Positions 15,079 through 25,334 of a DNA stretch of 64,000 nucleotides are shown here, piece by piece. A program made the translations under genes and the position numbers. The DNA is from DATARR01 sp044868005 (GTDB lineage Bacteria > Acidobacteriota > Thermoanaerobaculia > Multivoradales > UBA5704), in assembly GCA_044868005.1 (NCBI GenBank), contig JBIOVX010000162.1, positions 1-64,000 of the forward strand, written 5' to 3'. The notes below the pieces were generated by a model. That model searched no databases. It was not told the DNA's origin and saw only the letters and a program-made list of their open reading frames with translations. Every line of letters starts with the position of its first letter. Positions within the stretch are counted from its first letter, which is position 1.

Positions 15079-16158
15079 TCATGCGTGCTGCGAGAGGTTG
15101 AGGAGGACGCCGCAGATGCACAGGGTCACCACCAGCGACGAGCCGCCGTAGGAGATGAACGGCAGGGGGATGCCTTTCGTGGGCAGCATCGCGAGGGTGA
15201 CGCTGACGTTGATCAGCGCCTGCATCACGAGCACGCCCGTCAACCCCCAGCCGAGGTAACGGCCGAAGACGTCCGGCGCCTTGGCGCCCGCGCGCAGGCC
15301 GCGCCAGGCGAGCAGGCAGAAGCCGAGCACCACCAGCAGCGCGCCGATCATCCCCAGCTCCTCGGCGACGATCGAGAAGATGAAGTCCGACTCCGGATGC
15401 GGCAGGAAGAAGAGCTTCTGCACGCTCTTGCCGGGCCCCAGGCCGAAGACGCCGCCCGAGCCGACGGCGATCAGCGACTGCAGCGCCTGGAAACCGGTGC
15501 CGAGCGGATCCTTCTCCGGATCGAGGAAGGCGAAGAGCCGCTGCCGCCGGTAGGGCTCCATCATCACCAGCAGGCCGAGGAGCGGCGGCACGAAAGCCAG
15601 CGACGCCAGGATGTAGCGCCAGCGGAGGCCGGCGAGGAAGACCATGAGGAAGAAGGTGGCGCCGAGCAGCACCGCCGTCCCCATGTCGGGCTCGAGGAGG
15701 ATGAGCGCCGCGGCGAGCGCCGTGAAGAAGCCCGCCGGCAGCAGGAACGACAGCTCGTTGACGCGCTCCTCCTTCTTCTCGATCTGGTAGGCGAGGAAGG
15801 GGATGAGCGCCAGCTTGGCCAGCTCCGAGGGCTGCACGGAGACCCCGCCGACGAAGAACCAGCGCCGGGTGGCGTTGAGCTGCGGCGAGAAGAGCACGCC
15901 CACCAGCAGCGCCAGCGCCGCGAAGAGCAGCGAGTAGACCACCGCCGGCGAGCGCAGGCGGCGGTAGTCGACGTGCATCAGCCAGACCATGAGCGTGAGG
16001 CCGAGGGCGGCGGCCACCGACTGCTTGACGAGGAAATGGTTCGGCGTATGGTCGCGCGCCAGCGCCGAGCTCGCCGAATACACCATCACCAGGCCGAAGA
16101 ACATCAGCAGGACGACGGTGGTGAAGAGCACCTTGTCAAAGGCCAGCTTCTTCGCCAT
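15079..16158 (-). CDS. ftsW: SEDS glycosyltransferase FtsW
   Basis: FtsW is a polytopic SEDS peptidoglycan polymerase that works with FtsI. The 359-residue product shows about ten membrane helices, the family block WFFVGGVSVQPSELAKLALI, the large extracytoplasmic loop with GPGKSVQKLFFLPHPESDFIFSIVAEELG, and a final PFISYGGSSLVV. ATG at 16158 lies 23 bases inside the end of murD. It is assigned as FtsW rather than RodA because of its cluster position. Confidence 0.95.
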   Translation of the reverse strand: MAKKLAFDKVLFTTVVLLMFFGLVMVYSASSALARDHTPNHFLVKQSVAAALGLTLMVWLMHVDYRRLRSPAVVYSLLFAALALLVGVLFSPQLNATRRWFFVGGVSVQPSELAKLALIPFLAYQIEKKEERVNELSFLLPAGFFTALAAALILLEPDMGTAVLLGATFFLMVFLAGLRWRYILASLAFVPPLLGLLVMMEPYRRQRLFAFLDPEKDPLGTGFQALQSLIAVGSGGVFGLGPGKSVQKLFFLPHPESDFIFSIVAEELGMIGALLVVLGFCLLAWRGLRAGAKAPDVFGRYLGWGLTGVLVMQALINVSVTLAMLPTKGIPLPFISYGGSSLVVTLCICGVLLNLSQHA

Positions 16159-17500
16159 CCGGCCCTCCGACGATGCCCCGCACCAGCTCCTGGAAGACCT
16201 GGCCGCGGTGCGTGAAGTTCCTGAACTGATCGAAGCTGGCGCAAGCGGGCGAGAGCACCACCGCCTCGCCCGCCTGGGCCTGGCCGGCGGCCGAGCGCAC
16301 CGCGCGGTCCAGGGTCTCCGACATCTCATAGGGCACGGCCTTGTCCAGCGCGCGCTCGAAGTCGCGCGCGGCCTCGCCGATGAGGTAGGCGCGGCGCGCC
16401 TTGCGGCGGACCATCGGCGTCAGGGTCGCGAGGTCCGCGTCCTTGTTGCGGCCGCCGAGGATGAGGTGGACCGTGCCGTCGGCGAAGCCCTCGATGGCCT
16501 TCAGCGTGGCGCCGGGGTTGGTCCCCTTGGAGTCGTCGTAGAAGGTGACGCCGCCGCGTTCGCCCACCCTTTGCAGGCGATGCGGCAGGCCGGTGAAGCT
16601 CGCGAGGGCGGCGCGGATCGCCGCCGGCTCGGCGCCCAGGGCACGGGCCAGCAGGGCCGCCGCCATGGCGTTCTCCAGGTTCTGCACGCCGGCGAGCGGC
16701 ACCTCCGCCGCATGGAAGAGCTCCACCTCCTCGGGACTCTCGATGACGCGGCCGTCGTCGCGCGCCCAGCAGCCGTCAGCCACCGGGCGGAGGCGCGAGA
16801 AGGACCGCCGCCGGGCGCGCGTCATGACCTCGACGGTGCCGGGATCGTCGGCGTTGAGCACGGCGATGCCGTCGGCGTCCATGTCCTGGAAGAGCCGCTT
16901 CTTGGCGGCGCCGTACTCCGCCATGCTCGGGTAGCGGTCGAGGTGGTCCTGCGACAGGTTGAGCAGCGCCGCCGCCCGCGGCTTGAAGGTGGCGATGCCC
17001 TCGATCTGGAAGCTCGACAGCTCGACGACGAAGACGCGCCCCGGCGGGCCCGCCACCTTGTCCGCCAAAGGCTCGCCGATGTTGCCGCAGACCTCGACGG
17101 TGAAGCCCGCCTGGCGCAGCATGGCGCCGGCGAGAGCGGTCGTCGTGCTCTTGCCGTTGCTGCCGGTGATCGCCACCACGGGACCGTTGAGGAAGGGGAA
17201 GGCCAGCTCGACCTCGGCGATCACCGGCACGCCGCGCCGCCGCGCTTCGGCGAGGAGCGGCCGCGTGAGGGGCACGCCGGGCGACACCACCACCGCGTCG
17301 ACGCCGGCCGGCAGCTCCGCCATCGACGCGGGGAGCAGCTCGATGCGCCCGGCGAGGTCGCCGGCATCCACCGCCTTGTCGTCCACCGCGAGCACGGCGG
17401 CGCCGCGGGCGAGCAGCAGGCGCGCCGCGGCGCGGCCGGAGAGCCCCAGCCCGTACACCAGCGCCCGCCCGAGGCGGCGGTCTGCCCAGGACCCGTTCAT
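16136..17500 (-). CDS. murD: UDP-MurNAc-L-Ala--D-Glu ligase MurD
   Basis: MurD adds D-Glu. The 454-residue product has the N-terminal VYGLGLSGRAAARLL fold, the ATP loop AITGSNGKSTTTAL, LSQDHLDRY and the C-terminal DDSKGTNPGAT with LILGGRNKDAD. ATG at 17500 overlaps the mraY end by 4 bases, and its stop overlaps ftsW by 23 bases. Confidence 0.97.
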   Translation of the reverse strand: MNGSWADRRLGRALVYGLGLSGRAAARLLLARGAAVLAVDDKAVDAGDLAGRIELLPASMAELPAGVDAVVVSPGVPLTRPLLAEARRRGVPVIAEVELAFPFLNGPVVAITGSNGKSTTTALAGAMLRQAGFTVEVCGNIGEPLADKVAGPPGRVFVVELSSFQIEGIATFKPRAAALLNLSQDHLDRYPSMAEYGAAKKRLFQDMDADGIAVLNADDPGTVEVMTRARRRSFSRLRPVADGCWARDDGRVIESPEEVELFHAAEVPLAGVQNLENAMAAALLARALGAEPAAIRAALASFTGLPHRLQRVGERGGVTFYDDSKGTNPGATLKAIEGFADGTVHLILGGRNKDADLATLTPMVRRKARRAYLIGEAARDFERALDKAVPYEMSETLDRAVRSAAGQAQAGEAVVLSPACASFDQFRNFTHRGQVFQELVRGIVGGPDGEEAGL

Positions 17501-18581
17501 CGCAGCTTCAGGGTCGAGAGCGAGATGAGCGCGAAGAGGATCGACAGGAGCCAGAAGCGGACGATGACCTTGGGCTCCGCCCATCCGGAGAGCTCGAAGT
17601 GATGGTGGAGCGGAGCCATGCGGAATACCCGCTTGCCCCGCAGCTTGAACGAGGCCACCTGGATGATGACCGAGAGGCCTTCCAGCACGAACAGGCCGCC
17701 GACCACCACCAGCAGGATCTCCTGCTTGGAGAGGACGGCGACGGTGCCGATGGCGGCGCCCAGGGAGAGCGAGCCGACGTCGCCCATGAAGACCTCGGCG
17801 GGATGCGAGTTGTACCAGAGGAAGCCGAGGCCGGCGCCGACCAGAGCGCCGCAGAAGACCGCCACCTCGCCGACGCCGGGCACGTAGGAGATCTGCAGGT
17901 AGTTGGCGATCACCCGGTTGCCGGCGATGTAGGTGAAGACGGCGTAGGTGGCGGCGGCGATGGTGGTGGCGCCGATGGCGAGGCCGTCCAGGCCGTCCGT
18001 CAGGTTCACCGTGTTCGAGGCGGCGACGAGGACGAGGGCGACGAAGGGGATGTAGAGGTAGCCCAGGTGGAGCACCAGCCGCTTGATGAACGGAAAGGCG
18101 AGGGTCGGATTGAAGCCGTAGCCGATGGGCAGGAAGAGCAGCGCCAGGCCGAGCGCCGTCGCCGCCAGCGCCTGCAGCAGGAACTTGGTGCGGGCGGTGA
18201 GGCCCAGGTTGCGCCGGTACTTGACCTTGATGTAGTCGTCCGCGAAGCCGATGGCGCCGAAGGCGAGGGTGACCAGCACCACCAGCCAGACGTAAGGATT
18301 GTCGAGCCTCGCCCACAGCAGCGTCGGCACCAGCACGGCGAAGAGGATCAGCAGGCCGCCCATCGTCGGCGTGCCCGCCTTCACCTGATGGGCTTGCGGG
18401 CCGACGTCGCGGATGTTCTGGCCCACGGAGAGGCGGCGCAGCGTGCGGATGAACCACGGTCCGAAGAGCCACGAGAGGAGCAGGGCGGTGACCACCGCCG
18501 CCGCCACCCGGAAGGTGATGTAGCGGAAGACGTTGAACGCCGGCACCGCGTCGCGCAGCGGATAGAGGAGCCAGTAGAGCA

Positions 18582-18582
<1 letters not shown>
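17497..18582 (-). CDS. mraY: phospho-MurNAc-pentapeptide transferase MraY
   Basis: MraY makes lipid I by transferring phospho-MurNAc-pentapeptide to undecaprenyl phosphate. The 361-residue product has about ten membrane helices and all family marks: GTPTMGGLL, the DDxxK-like FADDYIKV, NTVNLTDGLDGLA, FMGDVGSLSLG and the cytoplasmic MAPLHHHFELSGW. ATG at 18582 overlaps the murF stop. Confidence 0.97.
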
Positions 18583-19965
<1,383 letters not shown>

Positions 19966-19988
<23 letters not shown>

Positions 19989-21441
19989 AGCGCTCCTCCA
20001 GGGCCTTGCCGATCTCCTCCAGATCGGAGAACGGCAGTTTCTTGTCGCCGATCTGCTGCTCGCGCTCGTGCCCCTTGCCGGCCACCACCACGGCCCAGCC
20101 GGGCTCGGCGGCGGCGATGGCCTCGCGGATCGCCTCACGGCGGTCCGGGATCAACCGGTAGCGCGCATTGCCGCTCGCCGCGAGCCCTTTTTCGACGGCG
20201 GCGAGGATGGCGAGCGGGTCCTCGCTGCGCGGGTTGTCCGAGGTCGCGATCGGGAGGTCCGCCAGCTCGCCGGCGACCTTCCCCATCAAAGGCCGCTTGC
20301 CGGCGTCGCGGTCGCCGCCGCAGCCGAAGACCACCGCGACGCGATCGACGCCGACCATCTCGCGGGCCGAGCGCAGGGCCGCCTCCAGGGCGGCGTCGGT
20401 GTGCGCGTAGTCCACGTAGACCGGGAACGGCTGGCCACGGTCCACCGGCTCCATGCGTCCCGGCACCGGCCGCTGCGCGGCGAAGGCGGCGGCGATCGCG
20501 GCGTGCGGCAGCGCCAGCGCTTCCGCCGCCGCCGCCGCCGCCAGCAGGTTCGACAGGTTGTAGCGCCCGAGGAGCGCCGAGGAGAACGGCAGCTCGCCGC
20601 GCGGCGTCGAGAGAATGCCGCGGATGCCGGCCGTCGACAGCTCCACGTCGCGGGCCGCGACGTCGCCGCCCTCGCCGAACGTCAGCGCATCCGGCATCTC
20701 GGCGGAGAGGAGGCGGCCGTGGGGGTCGTCCACGTTCACCGCCGCCCGGCCACCCGGCTTCAGGTGATCGAACAGCTTGCGCTTGGCCGCGAAGTACTCC
20801 TCCAGATCGTGGTGATAATCGAGGTGGTCGCGGGTGAGGTTGGTGAACACCGCGACGTCGAAGGAGGCGCCGGCCACGCGCCCCATGTCGAGCGCGTGCG
20901 AGGAGACCTCCATGGCCACCGCCGCGGCGCCGTCGTCCCGCATCCGCCGCAGGGTGCGGAATAGATCCGAGGCTTCAGGCGTCGTATGTCCACCCGCGTA
21001 CGTCCGCGAACCGAAGCGGTAACCCAGAGTGCCGAGGAATCCGGCCGGCCGACCGGCCGCGTCGAGGATCGCGGCGATCAGCGTGGCGACCGTCGACTTG
21101 CCGTTCGTGCCGGTGACGCCGGCGAGGATCATCTCCTCGTCGGGATGGCCGTAGACGCGCGCCGCGAGCGGACCGAGCAGCGGACGCGGATCGGCGGCCA
21201 CCAGCCAGGGAACGCTCGCGCCCGCCGCGGCATCGCCCGGCTCGGGCCCGACGACGGCCACGGCGCCCCGCGCCACGGCCTGCGCCGCGAAGGCGCGGCC
21301 GTCGAAGCGCTGGCCGGGCAATGCCGCGAAGAGATCGCCCGGCTCGGCCGTCCGCGAGTCGTGCGCCACCCCCGTGATCTCGGGGTCCGCGCCCGGATCG
21401 CCGCCGATCGGAAGGCCGCGCACCAGCTCAGAAAGACGCAT
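19966..21441 (-). CDS. murE: UDP-MurNAc-L-Ala-D-Glu--meso-DAP ligase MurE
   Basis: MurE adds the third stem-peptide residue. The 491-residue product contains DSRTAEPGDLFAAL, the ATP loop GVTGTNGKSTVATL, NLTRDHLDYHH and the substrate motif DNPRSEDP. DNPR is the meso-diaminopimelate-type signature, so the cell wall is predicted to be A1gamma-type. ATG at 21441 has a strong GGAGG 8 bases upstream. It overlaps the ftsI end by 14 bases. Confidence 0.97.
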
Positions 21442-23356
21442 GAGAGCGACCTCCTTCCGCGGAAGAAGCATCGCTCTCGGTGCCGGCGCTGCCGGTGTCG
21501 CCCGCAGGACGAGGCGGTCCGACTCCGGGAGTTGCGGGCCCGCGCCAGAGCACGGGATCCGGACCGACCTCGAGCGCCCGGTCGTCGCCGTCGGTCGGCA
21601 CGTCGTCGGCGGCGAGCGCGGCGGCCGGCGGAGGCGCGGCGGCGGGCAGCTCCGCCATCACCATCTGTCCCGGCCAGAAGGCCAGCCGTTCGCGCTCGGG
21701 GTGCACTCCCTGGTAGAGCAGGACCTGCCGGGCGATGGCGCCGAAGACGGGCGCCGCCACCTGGCCGCCGTGATACTCGAAGCCCTGGGGCTCGGCGATC
21801 GCCACCACGCCCACCAGCACCGGCCGATCGGCGGGAGCGAAGCCGACGAAGCTCGGCAGGAAACCGTTGTGCAGGTAGCCGCCGCGCACCGGGATCTGCG
21901 CCGTGCCCGTCTTGCCGGCCACCCGGTAGCCGGCCACCGCGGCGCTGCGGCCCGTGCCTCCGGTGACCACCCCTTCGAGCAGCGCCTGGAGCTGCAAGGC
22001 GGTGGCGGCAGAGATCGGCCGGCCGAGCACAGGCGGCTTCTCATACTTCGGCACCCGCGTCTCGCCGCGGGAGACCGCCGCCACCACGTGCGGGCGCAGG
22101 ACCTTGCCCTCGTCGGCCACGGCGCCGGCGGCGGCGGCGAGTTGCAAGGGGGTCACCGAGATTCCCTGCCCGAAGGCGATGTAGGCCTTGGCGAGCGGCC
22201 CCCAGCTCTCCAGGGGATGGAGGATGCCGGCGCTCTCGCCGGGCAGATCGACGCCGGTCGCCTGACCGAAGCCGAAGCCGCGGATGGTGCGGTAGAGCCG
22301 CTCATTGCCGACCAGCAGCGCCGCCTTGATGACGCCGACGTTGCTCGACTTCGCGATCACCTGCGCGAAGGTCAGGCGGCCGAACGGCTTGTGGTCGCGG
22401 ATGCGGATGCCGAGCAGGGTGATGCCGCCCATCTCGCAATCGAACTCGTCCTCCGGCTGCACGACGCCGGACTCCAGCGCCGCCGCCGCCGTGATGATCT
22501 TGAACGTCGAGCCCGGCTCGTAGACGTCCATGATCGCCGCGTTGCGCCAGCGGCTCGGCGGATAGCGGCCGAACTCGTTGGGATCGAAGGCGGGAACGTT
22601 GGCCATGGCCAGCACGCCGCCCGTCGCGGGATCGAGGAAGATGGCGCTCCCCCGCTTCGCGCCGCGCTTCGCCACCGCCTCGGCCAGCTCGCGCTCGACG
22701 ATGTGCTGCACCGCGGCGTCGAGCGTCAGGTGCAGGTCGTGGCCCGGCTCCGCCTCGGAGGAGGAGAGGTCGGGCGAGACCACCGTGCCGCGGCGGGCGT
22801 CGCGCAGCACCGTCCGCTTGCCCGGCTTGCCGGCGACCTCGGCGTCGTAGACCAGCTCCAGGCCGGCGAGCCCGTGGTTGTCCGTCCCCACCCAGCCGAG
22901 CACCTGCGCGGCGAGCTCGCCCATGGGGTAGTAGCGCTTGCTCTCCGGCAGGAAGTAGAGGCCCTTGAGCCCCAGCCGGCGGACCTTCTCCGCCACCGGC
23001 GGATCGAGCTTGCGCGCCACCCACACGAACTCGCGGTCGCCGGCGAGCTGGCGGGCCAGCTTGCGCGCGTCGAGGCCCGGCACGACGCCGGCGAGGGCGC
23101 GCGCCGCCGCCGCCGCGTCCGCGACCTCCGGCGGCACGGCGTAGGCGGAGTCGACCTGGATGGAGACCGCCAGCTCGCGGCCCTGCGCGTCGTAGATCGT
23201 GCCGCGCGGCGGATCGAGCGTGACGACGCGCTGCTGCTGCCGCTCGGCCTTGCGCTCGTAGTGCGCGTAGCGCACCACCTGGAGATGGTAGAGGCGCGCC
23301 GCGATGAGCAGCACCCATACCGTTACCAGGCCGGCGACGAAGGCGAGGCGCCTCAC
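21428..23356 (-). CDS. ftsI: divisome transpeptidase FtsI (PBP3-type)
   Basis: This class B penicillin-binding protein cross-links septal peptidoglycan. The 642-residue product has an N-terminal membrane anchor, the DPPRGTIYDAQGRELA dimerisation block and a transpeptidase domain with the catalytic Ser motif EPGSTFKI, SSN (KSSNVGV) and KTGTAQ. The last 80 residues are a Pro/Ala-rich low-complexity tail. There is no PASTA domain. It overlaps ftsL by 4 bases. Confidence 0.96.
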   Translation of the reverse strand: MRRLAFVAGLVTVWVLLIAARLYHLQVVRYAHYERKAERQQQRVVTLDPPRGTIYDAQGRELAVSIQVDSAYAVPPEVADAAAAARALAGVVPGLDARKLARQLAGDREFVWVARKLDPPVAEKVRRLGLKGLYFLPESKRYYPMGELAAQVLGWVGTDNHGLAGLELVYDAEVAGKPGKRTVLRDARRGTVVSPDLSSSEAEPGHDLHLTLDAAVQHIVERELAEAVAKRGAKRGSAIFLDPATGGVLAMANVPAFDPNEFGRYPPSRWRNAAIMDVYEPGSTFKIITAAAALESGVVQPEDEFDCEMGGITLLGIRIRDHKPFGRLTFAQVIAKSSNVGVIKAALLVGNERLYRTIRGFGFGQATGVDLPGESAGILHPLESWGPLAKAYIAFGQGISVTPLQLAAAAGAVADEGKVLRPHVVAAVSRGETRVPKYEKPPVLGRPISAATALQLQALLEGVVTGGTGRSAAVAGYRVAGKTGTAQIPVRGGYLHNGFLPSFVGFAPADRPVLVGVVAIAEPQGFEYHGGQVAAPVFGAIARQVLLYQGVHPERERLAFWPGQMVMAELPAAAPPPAAALAADDVPTDGDDRALEVGPDPVLWRGPATPGVGPPRPAGDTGSAGTESDASSAEGGRSHASF

Positions 23357-23697
23357 GGCAGCTCCTCCCAGAACACCACCTGCTCCAGGGCCGGCGCCTG
23401 CATGCCGAGCTCCTGCCGCGCCCGCCGCTCGATCTGCGAGGGGCTGGCGAGATAGGCGGCCTCCAGCCGGAGCTGCCGCTCCTGCCGCGAGCTCTCCGCC
23501 AGATCCCGCTCCAGCCTGTCGATGCGATACCCGGTGCGCGTCACTTCGAGATGAATCCAGGTGTACGCCAGCAACCCCCCGCCAAGGCAGACGACGACCA
23601 GCAAGACCAGCGCCAGCTCGCGCAGGCGGCGCCGATCGCGCTCGCGCACGAGATAGGAATTGACCACCGGCCGGGTGAAGGCGTACGCGCTGCGCAA
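23353..23697 (-). CDS. ftsL: cell division protein FtsL
   Basis: The product is a 114-residue bitopic protein: a short basic cytoplasmic tail (RERDRRRLRELA), one membrane helix (LVLLVVVCLGGGLLAYTW) and a periplasmic coiled coil (YRIDRLERDLAESSRQERQLRLEAAYL) ending in ARQELGM. Sequence conservation in FtsL is low; the call rests on this topology and on its place between rsmH and ftsI. ATGA overlap with ftsI. Confidence 0.85.
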   Translation of the reverse strand: MRSAYAFTRPVVNSYLVRERDRRRLRELALVLLVVVCLGGGLLAYTWIHLEVTRTGYRIDRLERDLAESSRQERQLRLEAAYLASPSQIERRARQELGMQAPALEQVVFWEELP

Positions 23698-23700
23698 GCT

Positions 23701-24654
23701 CTACAGCCTCCTGGCGGCGCGCAGCCGGGCGGACCGCGCCCGCGGATTGAACGCCACCTCTTCCTCGCTGGGCCGCACCGGCTTCTTCGTCAGCACCTCG
23801 ATCAACTGGCTCTCCGAACGCGAGCGGCCGGTCACCGGATCGACCTCCCCCCGCGCCAAGTCGCGCAGGGTGTTCTTGACGATGCGGTCCTCGAGGCTGT
23901 GATAGGAGATGACGACCAGCCGGCCGTCGGTCTCCAGCATGTCCACCGCCTCCTCGATGAAGCGCGCGAGGCCCGCCAGCTCCTGATTGACCGCGATGCG
24001 CAAGGCCTGGAAGACCCGCGTCGCCGGATCGATCCGCTCCTCGCGCGCCGCGCGCGGCCCCTTCGCCCGGGCGATCAGAGCTTTAAGCTCGCCCGTGGTC
24101 TCGATGGGCTTCTCCTCCCGCGCCCGCACGATGGCCCGGGCGATGCGCCGCGCCTGCCTCTCCTCGCCGTAATCCCTGATGATTCTTTCCAACTCGCCCT
24201 CCGCGGTCGTATTGACCAGGTCCGCAGCGGTCACGTCGCTCATCCCCATCCGCATGTCGAGCGGGCCGTCGAGGCGGAAGCTGAAGCCCCGCGCCGCCGT
24301 CTCGAGCTGCAAAGAGGAAACTCCGAGGTCGGCCAGAACGCCCGCGACGGCGCGGACGTCCAGACCGGCCAACGTCTGTTCGAGGAGGTGGAAATTGGCG
24401 CGCACCAGGCGCACCCGGGGACCGAAACGCTCGAGACGCCCCGCCGCCCGCTCGAGCGCCGCGGCGTCGCGATCGATGCCGACGAGCTGAACGTCGGGCG
24501 ACGCTTCGAGCAGAGCCTCGGCGTGCCCGCCCAGGCCCACCGTGGCGTCGACGAACACGCCGCCGCGCTGGGGCGCCAGCCACGCGAGCGTCTCCGCGAC
24601 CAGGACGGGCAGATGCTGGACCGCCAACGGCTCGTTCCGCCTCCCTCCACCCAT
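23701..24654 (-). CDS. rsmH: 16S rRNA m4C1402 methyltransferase RsmH (MraW)
   Basis: RsmH N4-methylates C1402 in the ribosomal P site. The 317-residue product has HLPVLVAETLAWL at its N-terminus, the SAM loop VDATVGLGGHAEALL, LADLGVSSLQLE, the GFSFRLDGPLDMRM block and the late SYHSLEDRIVKN motif. Start choice is uncertain: ATG at 24654 has no good ribosome site, and a TTG 9 codons downstream also fits. It begins 12 bases after the mraZ stop. Confidence 0.95.
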   Translation of the reverse strand: MGGGRRNEPLAVQHLPVLVAETLAWLAPQRGGVFVDATVGLGGHAEALLEASPDVQLVGIDRDAAALERAAGRLERFGPRVRLVRANFHLLEQTLAGLDVRAVAGVLADLGVSSLQLETAARGFSFRLDGPLDMRMGMSDVTAADLVNTTAEGELERIIRDYGEERQARRIARAIVRAREEKPIETTGELKALIARAKGPRAAREERIDPATRVFQALRIAVNQELAGLARFIEEAVDMLETDGRLVVISYHSLEDRIVKNTLRDLARGEVDPVTGRSRSESQLIEVLTKKPVRPSEEEVAFNPRARSARLRAARRL

Positions 24655-24666
24655 GCCCCAGCCGGC

Positions 24667-25107
24667 TCAGATTCCCTGCAGGCTGAGGGCATGGAAGTCC
24701 TCGTCTGTAAAGGGCTGCTCCTGCAACCGCTTCGCGAAGCGTTCGTGGTTCCACACCGTCAGATGGTTGAGCTGACCGCTCACCACCACGTCGCCGTTGA
24801 TCACCGCGCTCTCGCGCAGGATCTGCGGCACCAGAATCCGCCCCTGCACGTCCAGCCGCACCTGCTGCCCGAAGTAATTGGCCCGCTCGAGGAAGCGCAG
24901 CTTGGTCGGATCCGTCGACGGCATCGCCGCCAGCCGCTGCTCGATCTCTTCCCACACCGGCAGCGGATAGAGCAGCGCCGACTCGCCCTTCACCGAGGTG
25001 ACGAAGAGATCAGGGCCGTAGCGCTCCTCCAGCAGACGCCGGAAGTCGGTCGGGATCTTGAGACGACCCTTGTCATCGATCTTCGTCGAAGCACTTCCAC
25101 GGAACAT
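24667..25107 (-). CDS. mraZ: transcriptional regulator MraZ
   Basis: MraZ is an AbrB-like DNA-binding protein that represses its own division cluster. The 146-residue product has two repeats of the swapped-hairpin fold: FRGSASTKIDDKGRLKIPTDFRRLL and YFGQQVRLDVQGRILVPQILRE. It is the first gene of the cluster. The expected operator is present 50-90 bases upstream (25145-25197). Confidence 0.96.
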   Translation of the reverse strand: MFRGSASTKIDDKGRLKIPTDFRRLLEERYGPDLFVTSVKGESALLYPLPVWEEIEQRLAAMPSTDPTKLRFLERANYFGQQVRLDVQGRILVPQILRESAVINGDVVVSGQLNHLTVWNHERFAKRLQEQPFTDEDFHALSLQGI

Positions 25108-25144
25108 TGGACCCCACCCCGCAAAGACTGCTATCTGAGGTGGA

Positions 25145-25197
25145 ATCCTAACAGTTCACTCCACTTTTGTCCACTTTTCTCCACTGAAAACCACCAG
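25145..25197 (-). promoter_or_regulatory. MraZ operator with candidate division-cluster promoter
   Basis: On the minus strand GTGG occurs four times at exact 10-base spacing (plus-strand CCAC at 25161, 25171, 25181 and 25191). The first two are preceded by AAAA, giving the AAAGTGG MraZ box known from other bacteria. A -35-like TGGACA (25168-25173) and -10-like TAGGAT (25145-25150) are separated by 17 bases, so the boxes overlap the promoter. This arrangement fits autorepression by MraZ; it is a sequence inference. Confidence 0.75.
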
Positions 25198-25258
25198 AAA
25201 TAAGAATGAAGATTCGCTAGAAGTAAAAATGAGGCGTAAAATCCGATGAAAGGGACTC

Positions 25259-25322
25259 AAAGGACAACGAGGACTTCAAGGACTCAGTCCTTGTTGTCCC
25301 TGCTGTCCCTGTCGTCCTTTTT
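25259..25322 (-). terminator. hairpin repeat between SurA-like gene and division cluster
   Basis: AAGGAC-TCA-GTCCTT (25278-25292) is the core of a longer imperfect inverted repeat built from GTCCYTG units. It lies just past the stop of the minus-strand foldase gene and before the MraZ promoter, the right place for a terminator. The U tract after it is poor (CTTTGAG). The right arm is a 9-bp-period repeat that recurs at 51116-51143. Confidence 0.4.
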
Positions 25323-25334
25323 GTGGGATCGGCT

